Part shown: positions 1-10,499 of the stretch, one piece after another
Numbering within the stretch: the first letter of the stretch is position 1
Layout: each line of letters begins with the position of its first letter
Source: Macrotis lagotis
Taxonomy: Eukaryota; Chordata; Mammalia; Peramelemorphia; Peramelidae
Direction: 5' to 3'
NCBI RefSeq assembly: GCF_037893015.1
Contig: NC_133666.1
Location: 653,594,957-653,658,956, forward strand
Length of the DNA: 64,000 nt
The notes under the pieces: generated by a model
Database searches by the model: none
Told to the model about the DNA's origin: nothing
What the model saw: the letters and a program-made list of their open reading frames with translations, nothing else
Translations under genes and position numbers: made by a program

Positions 1-189
1 AGAATCCTGAACTAGATCAAGTCTTTTATTTTTTAAATTGAAGATCAGAAGCTTTGGTCTTCATTTAAACTCCACAGTTATTTCTCTGGGTATGGATGGT
101 ATTTTCCATCACAAGTCTTTTAAAACTGTCTTTGATTATTGACTGCTGAAATGAATAAGTTCAACATATTTGTGGGCTAGAGGAAGTCA

Positions 190-347
190 TTTTTTTAAAG
201 TTAAGTTTATTTGAGGCAATGGGATTAAGTGACTTGCTCAAGGTCACATAGCTAGGCAATTTTTAAGTGTTTGAGGTTGGATTTGAATTCAGGTCCTCCT
301 GATTGCAGGACCAGTGCTCTATCCACTGTGCCACCTAGCTGCCCCTA
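190..347 (-). repeat. tRNA-derived marsupial SINE
   Basis: Minus-oriented copy: A-rich tail read as TTTTTTTAAAG, then the conserved GACTTGCTCAAGGTCACATAGCTAGG body and the promoter head ending CCACCTAGCTGCCCC. It lies in the CERS4 intron downstream of exon 7. Confidence 0.9.
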
Positions 348-550
348 GAAGAAGTCTTAAGGCAAACATGTAGGCCATAATCCTAGGAAGACAATAGCTG
401 AACTGATTGTTAGACTGCTGTGAGAATAGAAGCATCTGAGATCAGAACCATATCCTTCTCCAACCCTGCAGGCCCTGAAAAAATGAGATTCCCAGGGACT
501 CAGGCTAATCTAAGTTATACTCACTTAAACAAGTTGCTTGGCTCACTTAC

Positions 551-679
551 CTCCAAGAAAATATCAGATACATCATGTATCAACATCACCAGGGTCCCAA
601 TTCGTAGGTAATTGGAAAAATAAGAGTGGCAGATCAAGATGATGGTAGAAGAGTGATGAATGATTTGCTCTTTGAAGTC
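551..679 (-). CDS. CERS4: CERS4 coding exon 7 (catalytic His-His exon)
   Basis: 129 nt (43 codons, residues 205-247) between CTTCCCAG and GAG|gtaagt. It starts DFKEQIIHH, placing the histidine pair at 212-213, the numbers reported for the catalytic histidines of CERS2, and ends with [11 protein letters not shown], the conserved acidic HDxxD part of the Lag1 motif. This is the last exon inside the window. Confidence 0.95.
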
Positions 680-3600
680 CTGGGAAGAGGAGAGCAGCAT
701 TGAAGCTAGGACCTCTGGGATTTCCCAAGGAAATGAAGGTGGCTTTGCCAACTCACAGGTTAATAGACCCTGACCTAGGCAATTTCCTTATGTGTTGTCA
801 CCCTTTGACTTTCATCCTGACCTCATGAACATGCTCTGTAGAAAAGCCTGGGACTTTCATGGGTCAGGGGCAAAGTACTTTAGGTGAGATACATGGAGAT
901 GTGAAATGAGATGAAGTGGGCAGGACATGTTTGGGGGATCAGGGGGAAGAGAAACAACTTGATGGAAGAATGGGAAACCTGTTCAATGACAGACTTAGGG
1001 GAAAAGAGCGCCAGGGGGCCTGTATTTTTGCTGAATTGAACTGAACTGAACTGGCTTCTGAGTTTAAAGCCTCCTTGTCTAATCTCCATAAGAGAACCGT
1101 GATCTCAGATTGACCACATCTGCTTTTGCTGAAAGAAGTCACTTTTGATCATGTCAGAGAATACAGGATATTCCAATAGAGCCAAATCTAAGCTCACACT
1201 TTTTTCTAGGAAAGCAGAAACTATAAGTTGGTCTCCATTTTTTCCCCTTGAGACTTTTCCCAGCGTCTGGGTTCCCACCACACTCACCTTTCTTTTTACA
1301 TCAAAGGCAAAGGTGAGCATCATGGAGATGTAGAGGCCAAGCTCCAGAAGATACCACCAATATATCCCGGGCTTCAGAGGCTAGGGATGAAAGCAATCAG
1401 CACTAGGGGTCAAGGCAAGGCAAACATTTTGGAGATAAATTTTCCCAGACCAAGTCTATATCTTATATGTTCTCTGCCCATGCATAGTTGGGCCTCTTGA
1501 GCAAAGGATGTCAGATATAAGTCTTCCCCAAGTCAGGTCATATGGGACTCACCACTTTACCTTTTTTCCGATGGGGTATTGGTAGTCCAGGCCAAACGGC
1601 AGGTAGATTTTTACTTCCATTGTAGCCAAGCATCTAACAGAATTTCTCATGCTATTCTTGTAGAAGAAATAGTGACTAGCTGATAGTATGTATAAGTAGC
1701 TCAGATTTAATTGAATGGGCCTAAAAAGTGGTCATTAATGGCTTAATATCAACTGGAATGGAAATTCCTAAAGAGATCAATTCTCATCCCTGGACTAAGC
1801 CTGCTTCCCTGCTTCCTTGCTCACAAATCTGTGCTGATGTAGAGCAAGTTTAATATCCAGGTTTGCTGGCCAATAATACCTGGTCAGATCACACTTGCAG
1901 CATTATTTTTAGTTTTGGGCATTGTAGGCATTGTGTTGGTAAATTGGAGAGGACCCAAGGAGGACAATCAGGATGGTTGAAATCCTTGAAATTGTGCCAT
2001 GCCAGGATCTAACTCAAAAAAACTGAAAATGTTTGCCTTAGCAAAAAGGAGAGGTAGATGGGACAAGACAGTTGGTTTCAAAAACTTGCAAATGAGAAAA
2101 ACCATCACTTTGACCTCATGGCAAACCAGAGCAATAGGTGGATAGCCGAAGGGTTAAGTTAAGGCTAATGTAGAAAAACACATGTTAATATTTAGAGCTG
2201 TCCCAAAAGAGAATGAACCCATTTTGGGTCTGCCAACAGAGACTAGATGAACTCTTGTTAGATTGGTATGGAGGGGATTCCTATTCAAATTCATTCTCTG
2301 AAGGTACAATCCAATAATAGGATATTGGGATTTGGAGTGAGCACAAACTTTAGGATCTAGGATCCACTTTAATGGGCATCTCTGATACCCACCCTTTTCC
2401 TGGGACTACTTACCTGTTTAGGGAATCCATCCCAGCACAGTTCAGATTTCCAGAACCATGGCTCCTGGAAGAAACACAGGTCAAATCCCCAGAAACTGCT
2501 CGTTCCCCTGTGAATCATATGTATTCTATCTTTCTCTATGTTGGCTATGGGATAGCCTAAACTGGGGGGTGGGGTTAGAGGGATTTATCAAACTGGGCAC
2601 CAACCCAACAGGACATGAGTAATTAATACTCTTAAATAGGGCATCTACCCCTTTCGGCACATGCAAACTGAGCACCTAGCCAGTTTGTATACCTACTTTT
2701 GTTCTTTATCCTAGCTTAGGTGCACTCTCCACAAAATTCTTGCCTCAATTTTCTGATGCCATCCTATGCCATCATCACATTTTACTCAAAATTTCTGATT
2801 CATCCTTCCTGTTTGTCAAATGGGTCAGTCCAGTTTCAGAACCTGGAATGGTTGTGGTCATGCATTTCCTCCACCCATAGGGACATTGAGGGAGAGAGTG
2901 GAATGAACAAGAGGAAAAAAAAGTCAGGATTAATGGGAGAGTTAAGTGGGGGTCAAGATGATAGAACTCAAAGAGTACTAATAAAAAGGTAGAGGAGGAT
3001 AAATGAAAAGAAATGGAAATGATGAGGGTGGAGAAGATGAGGTGACAGAGAGAAATAGAATGGACAGAACATGGAAGAGAAGGAGAAGGATAAAGATGAG
3101 GATGGAAAGAAATGCTAATAATGAGAATAGAGAGGATAAGAAAGCACAAGGGGATGGATGGTATAAGAATATGAGGGCATAAGTAAATGAAAGAAATGAA
3201 TGGAAACGTGTAGAAACGATGAAAAAGGTAAGAATAAAAAGGACAAATAGTTTGGGAATAGAGAGAAAGAATGAGTACAGAAATGAAGAAGATAAGAAGT
3301 AGAAATGGAGGGAGGAGGATGAAAGGGGATATAAAGAGATAGCGATACGAAGAGAAGAATGGGAATAGATGGGAAATATGCTAAAGACAGCATACACTTA
3401 CATTGTAGATAGTGAGGAGGCCTCCAAAGAAAGAAGAAAAGTAGAATACAAATTTCCAACTGCAAATAAAAAAAAAAATTAGGGAGCAGAAGATAGAGTT
3501 CATGGACAAGTGATCACTACCAGGGTGGGTAGATGGGCAGACAGTGAAATGGGCCTCTGTTTTCTGATTCCCTTTATCTCAGAACTGTTCAGAGCTGCTC

Positions 3601-6600
3601 CTCCCTCAGGTTTCCTAAGCTTACCAGGCTTCACAGAATTTCTTGCTCAGTAATGGTCTCTCCTGGTTTCTCCGGTCTCTGAACCAGCGCTGAACTTGCC
3701 TCAAAGAGAGGTTGCATTGAGTGGCCAGGAGATTCAGCTGAGCCTGGGGGTAGCAGGAGGGTAAGAGGTTTGGAAGTGAAGGAGAGAAAGGGAAGTTCTC
3801 AGTTCCTAGGAAATTGTCCTCTCCCCCAAGGTTGCCCAGTCCCACCCTTTCTCTCCTACCAACACTCAGGAAATTCGCACTGGATGCTCTGCCTTAGGAA
3901 TTTAAAATATACATAGGGGATATCAAAACAGTGGAGTTGATTCCTCCTTTCCCCCACAGCCAGTGACATATGTTCCCCAATTAAAGACTTCATCAAGTCA
4001 AACCTTGGTCTTTTGCCAAGGTTTTATAACCCTTAGGGAGGAAGGTGAAGAAGAGACCCATGTTGTAGGAATATCTCTGACATTAACCAACATGAAAGCG
4101 ACCTCAAAATTCAATGCAATATCATTTCAAAACATTCGTTATATGCTAGGTACTGTAGAAAGACAAAACTGAAACATTCTCTGTTCATAAGAGGAGGTAG
4201 CTTCTATGTAAAAAGAGGGAAAGGAGGAAAAAGTATCTCAGGAGATAGCGCTTGAATTGTAGATCAAAGTGGGGGAAATGAGGAGAGAGATCTTTGTTCA
4301 CCACAAACAAACAGCAAGTTGACAAGTATAGTTGAACGTAGAGGGCATGACTGGAATTAATGTACAGTCTTCTAGGAAGAATAGATTAAAGACAGTACAT
4401 AAAGTATTTTAAACAGATGAGTTTATTATCCTAGTGGTAATGGGGAGCCAATGAAGCTTCTTCACCAGGTAACTGATCTGCTCATGGGTCTGAATTTTAG
4501 AAATGACCTGCTCAGAAGTTCTGGGGAGGATGGAGGGTAGAAGGAAAGTATCAAGTAGGACGTTATCACAATAGTGGGGACGAGAAGAGAAGAATTGGGA
4601 TAGTTGTGGTGTGAGTGGAGAGAAGGGGATGGACTTGGGAAATGTTCAGGGGGATGGATCAATATGATTTAGTCACTAATTGGATATGGGTTTTAGTGAG
4701 AAGGAAGAGTTGAAGATAATTCCTAGCTTGCAAACTTTTATTCACAGAACACAGAAAGTGAGATCTGGGAATCGCTTAAGAGCCCCTTATTTAATAGATG
4801 AGCAAACTGATAGAGAGGGGTAAAAGACTTGCTCAAGATCACACAATAAGTCATGAGCAGAGCTGAGATGAGAACCCAAATTTTGTGAACTCTTAATCCC
4901 TTCTGATGCTAGAGCATGTTAGATAGTGATACTTAGAACAAGAATTGCTCTTCTGAGAAGAGATGGCATCACAGGGAGCCTGTCTGTGAGTCGGTCCTGG
5001 CACACAGCCCACTATCTCCCCTGTTTCATTTCAGAACTAGCGCATTTCATTGCTGAAGGGGATTGGGGCTTTAATCTCTGGAGTCTTTAACAGAATCATA
5101 ATTAGGCTCCTACTCACCTCTTTTGGCTTCTTACTCTGGGTATGGAAAAAGGACTCCAGGATGGGGTTGTGAAAAGCCTTGATTCTGCGGCTATCCTGCA
5201 CACCCATGAACCTGCTCAGGGGCAATGCAACAACCCTACGATAAGAAGTGAAAATCTGAGACAGAACCTTTGGGAGTTCTTTATGTAGCAAGGGTTATCT
5301 TATAGATCATGCTTAGAAAGATGTATTCCTGCTTCTGAGTATAGAAACACTGGAAGGTCTGTTTTTTAGCCATTGATGAATGCCTTTCTGATATGATAGA
5401 ATTTCCTTATCGACCTAGAGACAGAAGAGCTGATGACCCATTGGATAGAAGAGCAATATATTCTCTCAGCCTTTCTTTTCTTTTCCAGCCTAATGTAGTT
5501 TTCATGTGACTAAGTAGGTGAATTGACATATTAACAATTGTTAAGAACAAGTAACCTAAAAAGATTCCTATGAAGAAACTACAAACTGAAGATAGCACTA
5601 ACAATATGTGCTCTGTCAATTATATAATGAGGTAAAAACAGTTGTGCTAGAGTATGTGACTCCAGGAAGTGGGGACCCCAATCAAAGTAGTTTCAGGGCA
5701 GAAAACAGTACTTGTGATCACTTACAGAACAGAGTACTGGACAGGAGAGCAGTGACCATACCTTTCCTAAGATCATACCATGATGGAAGAATTCAAAATT
5801 TAGCAATTCCAGAACTAGCTCTGAATCTTTGGACAGGGTCTCTTCCAACAAGGAGCAGAGTCCAGTTTTACCATAAAGTTAAAAATTAAAGAAATAGACT
5901 AGAAAAAAAATGAGCAAGCAGCAAAAAAGGAATCTGACCTATGGTGACAGGGAATGTCAAAAGACAAACTCAGATGAGAACAACAATATCAAAATGGCTA
6001 CCTCCAAAGACTCAAAGGAAAATGTGAATTCATCTTGGGTCCAAAAAGAACTCATGGAAAAACTTAATTAAATAAATTAAATGAGAGGTTAGAGCAAAAA
6101 TTGGGAAAAGAAATGAGTGATGCAAGAAGAAAATTACTCCTTAAATAGTAAAATTGGTCAAATGAATAAGGAAGTACAAACTCAATGAAGAAAATAATAC
6201 CTTAAAAATTAGAACTGGACAAGTGAGAGCTAAAGATTCCATGAGATGGGGAAGCTAGGTGATGCAATAGATAGAGTACAAGCCCTGGAGTCAAGAGTCG
6301 CTGAGTTCAAATCCAACTTCAGACACTTAATAATTCCCTAGTTGTGTGACATTGAACAAGTCACTTAACCTCACTGTCCTGCAAACCCTCCCCCCAAAAA
6401 AATATTCCACAAGATGTCAAGAACCAATACAACAAAATCAAAAGAATGAAAAATAAAAGAAAATATGAAAGATATAATTGAGAGAACAATAGACTGGGAA
6501 AACAGATTGAGGAAGGATAATTTAAGAATTATTGGACTACCTGAAAGCCTTGATTAAAAAAGAGTTTAGACATATTTTTATCAAGAAAAACTGCTCCAAT

Positions 6601-8982
6601 ATACTAGAAGCATAGGCAAAAAGAGAAATCAAAATAATTCACTGATCTCCTCCTGAAAGAGATCCCAAAATGAAAACCCCTAGCCAAATTCCAGAACTCC
6701 CAGGTAAAGGAGAAAGTACTGAAAGCAGCCAGGAAAGAAACATTTCAACTATTGTGGAGTCACAGTCAGGATAACCAAGTTTTAACATCATCTACTTTAA
6801 AGAAACGGAGGACTTGAAATATGTATTCTGGATAGCAATGAAGCTAGGACTACAGCTAAGAATCACCTACCTAGGAAAAATGAGATTATACTTCAGAGGG
6901 AAGTGGCTATTTAATGAAGTAGAGAGCTTTCAAGTATTCCTGATGAAAAGACTAGCACTGAATAGAAAATAGGACTTTCAAATGTAAGAAAACTCAAGAG
7001 AAGTATAAGGAAGGTAAACATGAAAGAGTAATCATAAGAGACTCAATAAGATTTAACTGTTTATATGGTATGATATATGTAACTCCTAGATCTTCATCAA
7101 CATTAGAGTAATTTAAAGGAATTGACATCGACAGATGACATAGATGTAAGTTTATATTGTTGGAATAGTCTCAAAAAATGAAGGAGTATGAAAGATGGAG
7201 CACTAGATAGGGAAAGGAGAAGCAGAGTGGAGAATATTTTCTCACATAAAACTTCTGAACAAAGAAGAATTTTTATAGTGGAAGGAAAAATAGTGAGGGG
7301 CAGGCAATGTTTGAACTCCACTTTCATTCCAATTGATTCAAAGAGGAAAGAATGTGTGCATGCATACACACACATTGAAGTGTTCGTAGAGATGTAACGT
7401 ATAGAAATAGAAGGGGCAGAAGATGAGAAGGTAGGGGATGATAAAATGGAGAGATTAGGGAGGCAGTGGTTAAATGCAAAATTGACTTTTGAAGGGGGAC
7501 AAGATAAAAATATAGGAGAGAAGAAGAAGAAACGGAAGAAAATGGGGTAAATAGAAATACACAGTTAATAATCATAACCATGAATATGAATGACATAAGC
7601 TTATTCATAAAATGGAAGGAGAGAGTTGAATGAATTAGAAACCAGAATCCAACAATGTGTTGTTTATAAGAGACACACTTGAAAAGTTAAAATAAAGGCT
7701 GGAGCACTACTGAATATGCTTCAGCTGAAAAATAAAAGGCAAGGATATCAAGTATGATCTTACACAAAGTAAAAATTGACCTTATTTAAAGAGACCCATG
7801 GAAGCTATATTTGCTGCATAGACAATGAAATAATGTCACAAATATTTATAGCAAGTATCTATGATCAAGGCCTCAGTTCTCAAATATATGCTGAGTATAG
7901 AACTGAGTTAAATTAATAAAAACTAAAAAGTCATTCCCCCGTTGATAAATGGCCAAACAATGTAAACAGTTAATTTTGGGGAGAATAAATCAAAGCTATC
8001 TATAGTCATATGAAATAAAAATAAATTTAAAGATAAATAAGATAAATTACGACAACTCTGTGGTGCCACCTCTTATCATTGTAAAACGTAGTACCTCAGA
8101 GTTGTTTTAAGTGAACTGGTCCAATTGTTTTAGAGAACAATTCGAAAGTAGGACCAAAGGACTATAAAACTGTGCATACTTTGATTCAGCAATATCACAA
8201 GTAGGTTTGTATTTCAAAGATATAAAGAAAAAGGAAAGGAATGTTATCATACAAGTATTTATGGTAACTCTTTTTGTAGTGGCAAAAAATTGGAAATCAA
8301 GAGTAAATGGCTGAACAATTTGTCACAAATGATGGTTTCATCATCAAAGGGGATGGTTTCAGAAAAACATGGCAAGACCTATATGAAATAATACAAAATG
8401 AAGTTAGAAAACCCGGGTCATTGTGAACAGTAACAGAAATGTAATGATGATCATCTGTGAAAGATTTGGCTACTCTGGTCAATAAAATGATCCAAGAAAA
8501 TTTCAATAGATTTATGATGAAAAAAATGCTATCCACTTCGAGAAACAAAACACGGATGAACTCAAATGCAAAGTGATGTAAAACTTTCTCCTTTTCTTTA
8601 GTTTTCTTGTTTTTTTAAAAATATAACAAAAATGGAAATGTTTTATATGATTTCATATATATAATTTATTGTATTGCTTGCCTTCTCAGTAAGTAGGGGG
8701 AAGGGTGGAAGTGAAAGAATTTGGAACTCAAAATTATAAAAGAAAACAATATTAAAAATAAATACTATTTTTTAAATGAAGAATATGGAGAAACTCATAG
8801 CTGACTTACCTCTCAAAGCTATACCTGACAATTATTATGACAAAAATCACTGGAAAAACTGCTAACAAGTCCTTGGGGTGAGGGTAAATGACCCCATCTG
8901 AATCTTCCATGTCAGTCCATGAGTACTGAGTAGGGAACCAATATTGGTCTTTCCAAAACCAATCATAAAGACTGGCCAGCAT
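551..8982 (-). CDS. CERS4: Ceramide synthase 4 (CERS4), residues 1-247; 3' part lies outside the window
   Basis: Spliced from seven exons read on the minus strand. Ceramide synthases are multi-pass ER membrane enzymes that N-acylate sphinganine/sphingosine with fatty acyl-CoA; CERS4 prefers roughly C18-C22 acyl chains (family knowledge). Seen here: a membrane segment at about residues 39-52, the partial homeobox-like domain at about 80-130 with [10 protein letters not shown] (115-124), a second membrane segment at 138-156, then the TLC domain with [19 protein letters not shown] (199-204), the His-His pair (212-213) and the HDxxD motif (239-243). Assignment to CERS4 rather than CERS2/3 rests on [16 protein letters not shown] and KKFCEA. 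All junctions are GT-AG and keep one frame over 741 nt with no stop, so the gene looks functional. Remaining exons would lie left of base 551, but the DNA down to base 1 holds only a SINE, so the next exon is outside. Confidence 0.93.
1288..1380 (-). CDS. CERS4: CERS4 coding exon 6 (TLC domain)
   Basis: 93 nt (31 codons, residues 174-204) between ATCCCTAG and AAG|gtgagt. It contains [15 protein letters not shown] and FAFDVKRK, both characteristic of the TLC/Lag1 domain. [11 protein letters not shown] is the membrane segment preceding the catalytic exon. Confidence 0.94.
2414..2464 (-). CDS. CERS4: CERS4 coding exon 5
   Basis: A 51-nt microexon bounded by TTCTTCCAG and CAG|gtaagt. It encodes 17 residues (157-173, [17 protein letters not shown]), equivalent to the lumenal ESWLW...CWDRYPNQ loop of human CERS4. 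Size and phase match the family. Confidence 0.92.
2930..3395 (+). repeat. Polypurine tract in CERS4 intron
   Basis: More than 450 nt of almost uninterrupted A/G-rich plus strand (GAGGAGGAT, GGAGAAGGA, AAGAAATG units), so the transcribed strand is polypyrimidine right up to exon 4. No clean repeat unit. It fills most of the intron between exons 4 and 5. Confidence 0.7.
3402..3459 (-). CDS. CERS4: CERS4 coding exon 4
   Basis: A 58-nt exon between ATTTGCAG and AAT|gtaagt. It completes C137 and encodes W138-N156 ([19 protein letters not shown]), the second membrane segment, which opens the TLC domain. The intron to the next exon (2465-3401) is strikingly polypurine/polypyrimidine. Confidence 0.92.
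3625..3743 (-). CDS. CERS4: CERS4 coding exon 3 (homeobox-like domain)
   Basis: The acceptor TACCCCCAG and donor CCTG|gtaagc bound 119 nt coding for residues 98-136 plus two bases of C137. The exon carries helix 3 of the truncated homeodomain ([15 protein letters not shown], 113-127) followed by SKKFCEA, the most diagnostic CERS4-type stretch. Family members lack the first part of a true homeodomain, as here, so DNA binding should not be assumed. Confidence 0.94.
4330..4740 (+). repeat. Ancient mammalian interspersed repeat (family not named)
   Basis: GGAGCCAATGAAGCTTCTT, GTCTGAATTTTAG, GTGTGAGTGGAGAGAAGGGGATGGA and GATTGGATATGG-type blocks match a repeat I know from many mammals, and the same block order recurs at 13,555-13,840. 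I cannot name the family with certainty. It lies in the CERS4 intron between coding exons 2 and 3. Confidence 0.5.
4785..4915 (+). repeat. MIR SINE remnant
   Basis: The MIR core is readable: TAGATGAGCAAACTGATAGAGAG, then GACTTGCTCAAGATCACACAATAAGTCATGAGCAGAGCTGAGATGAGAACCC split by scattered mutations. Confidence 0.7.
5118..5235 (-). CDS. CERS4: CERS4 coding exon 2
   Basis: The acceptor is ...TTATCGTAG and the donor GAG|gtgagt. The 118 nt complete R58 and encode residues 59-97, including [14 protein letters not shown] and NPILESFF...KKPKE. This is the linker between the first membrane segment and the homeobox-like domain. Phase agrees on both sides with the flanking exons. Confidence 0.92.
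5640..8765 (+). mobile_element. Internally deleted L1 remnant, antisense in CERS4 intron
   Basis: 5' UTR/ORF1 start near 5640-5910 (ATGAGCAAGCAGCAAAAAA), coiled-coil part to 6246, ORF1 C-terminal part at about 6640-6970 (GAAAGAGATCCCAAAATGAAAACCCC), endonuclease-region fragment about 7600-7800, then 3' end of ORF2 from about 7900 and the L1 3' UTR (GGAACTCAAAATTATAAAAG) to about 8765. Most of the reverse transcriptase is missing. A SINE (6247-6405) sits inside ORF1. No long frame survives. Confidence 0.8.
6247..6405 (+). repeat. tRNA-derived marsupial SINE inside L1 ORF1
   Basis: The head GGGGAAGCTAGGTGATGCA, middle GAGTTCAAATCCAACTTCAGACACTTAATA and tail ending in CCCCAAAAAAAT are clear. 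Younger than the L1 that hosts it. Confidence 0.88.
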
Positions 8983-8983
8983 C
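8810..8983 (-). CDS. CERS4: CERS4 first coding exon (start codon at 8982-8980)
   Basis: The acceptor TTTACAG is followed by one untranslated G and then ATG, so the start codon sits at the very beginning of the exon. It encodes residues 1-57 plus two bases of R58: [17 protein letters not shown], the acidic TDMEDSDG stretch, then the first membrane segment (39-52). It ends in GAGAG|gtaagt. The usual Asn19 glycosylation sequon of the family is replaced by Gln19-Tyr-Ser. Confidence 0.93.
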
Positions 8984-9104
8984 CTGTAAACAAGAGACAG
9001 TGAGTGTTATTGAAAATATCCCAAGAAAGTGGCAACATATAATTAGTAAAAACTATTATATGTTGGTTTATTTTTTTTATAAATTCTGGTACTCTGGTAC
9101 TGGG

Positions 9105-9262
9105 TACTTTGAAGTCATTTTACATGTAGGGAAATTGAGGTTCAGAAAAGGAAAGTGATTTGCTCAGGATTATATAGTATGTCAGTGGTAGAACTGGGTC
9201 TAGCACCCAAGTTACCTGACTTTCTTATCTAGGGCACTTGCCTTTGTTGCCCCAAGGCTAAG
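9105..9262 (+). repeat. MIR SINE
   Basis: GGGAAATTGAGGTTCAGAAAAGGAAAGTGATTTGCTCAGG..ATAGTATGTCAGTGGTAGAACTGGG (split) is the MIR core domain in plus orientation. Intron 1 of CERS4. Confidence 0.8.
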
Positions 9263-9778
9263 GGATGAACCTGGTTAGGTGTTCTTCATCTAATAAGAAG
9301 GTTGCTGTTTAATACTACCTTTTCACAAAAGGTCCCTGTGGAAAAGATTGTATTTTCACAATGAAGCCAAGTCAGCATCTAACTTCCAAAAGAGAAAACC
9401 TTATTCTTTTCCTTACCTAAGGTGAATGACCTTCCCATAGCATACCTCTCTCAAGCCTGGACCAGAACAATAGCCTCAGAAGGAATATGGACTCCTTAAA
9501 AAGAAGAGATCATTTTATTTTGTGTTTTGCAATTCAATCAGATTACATTTCACATAACAGAATCTTAATTAATAATTGGATGTCTATAAAGAAAAACCTT
9601 TTCCCAGTATAACAGAGACCATTAACCCTCATTGATGCATGCTTAGAGTAACAATTCCTGGTTCCAGGATACCATATGGAAGCTTGGGCTGGGGGGGAGG
9701 TTGCTTCTGGTTCAGTGTGATTCATAACTGAGGGATTTGTACTTTGGAATGACAGTGTTCTCTTATAAGAAATGGAGT

Positions 9779-9831
9779 TAGCCAGTCCTCTCATAATGCA
9801 TGCTGATAATCAAATATGAGAGGACTGGCTA
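9779..9831. repeat. Perfect 16-bp inverted repeat (hairpin)
   Basis: TAGCCAGTCCTCTCAT at 9779-9794 is exactly reverse-complemented at 9816-9831, with a 21-nt loop (9795-9815). It lies in intron 1 in otherwise unrecognised DNA, about 170 bp before a SINE. Confidence 0.9.
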
Positions 9832-10001
9832 GCCCCATTCCCCCACCCCCAACTCCATGTGGCTACATTCACATGGAAGTTAAAGCACATGTCCTGCTTG
9901 GGCAAGCTTAAGACTGGGTTTGAGATGCATCTTTTGTGATGGTTATTTCTTGATCTAGGTGTAATTTTATAAGGTAGAGAAGTCAAAAGAATTTGGGTCA
10001 A

Positions 10002-10151
10002 GGGGCAGCTAGGTGCCAAAGTGGATAGAGCACTGACCCTGGAGTCAGGAGGACCTGATTTCAAATGCAGCCTCAGACACAATAATTGCCTAGTTGTGTG
10101 ACCTTAGGTAAGTCACTCTTAGCCCCACTGCCTTAAATTGCAAAAAAAAAA
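10002..10151 (+). repeat. tRNA-derived marsupial SINE
   Basis: GGGGCAGCTAGGTGCCAAAG head, CCCTGGAGTCAGGAGGACC middle and an A10 tail. An imperfect target duplication, GAATTTGGGTC / GACTTGGGTC, flanks it. Confidence 0.92.
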
Positions 10152-10320
10152 GGACTTGGGTCCTATTGGATTGGAGCTAGCTTGGGTCAGGGGAAGTTTT
10201 TATATTGAAGATGATGGACTCATGTTGAAAGCAGACATATATCAGAATTGTTTGGACAGTGTCAAGATGTAGTGAAATGTAAAATCCTTCAATTGTGGTC
10301 CTGAAAACTACTTTATGTTT

Positions 10321-10466
10321 TTTTCCTTTTTGCAGAGCAATGGGGTTAAGTGGCTTGCCCAAGGTCACACAACTAGGTAATTATTAAGTGTTTGAGGTTG
10401 AATTTGAAATCAGGTTCTCCTGACTCCAGGGCCAGTGCTTGAACCACTGTGCCACCCAGCTGCCCC
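10321..10466 (-). repeat. tRNA-derived marsupial SINE with target duplication
   Basis: Opposite orientation to the copy 170 bp to the left. CTACTTTATGTTT is repeated perfectly at 10308-10320 and 10467-10479, marking the insertion site. The pair forms inverted repeats within intron 1. Confidence 0.93.
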
Positions 10467-10499
10467 CTACTTTATGTTTTGATTAAGTTTAAGTAGTTA

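Noticed and set aside
2775..3465. Overlapping minus-strand frames of 116-139 codons, rich in Ser/Phe/Leu
   Set aside because: Caused by the polypyrimidine composition of a CERS4 intron; exon 4 lies in this stretch but uses a different, short, splice-bounded frame.
10002..10151. tRNA-like box A/B sequences in the SINE heads
   Set aside because: They belong to tRNA-derived SINEs; cloverleaf stems are not maintained, so no tRNA gene is called.
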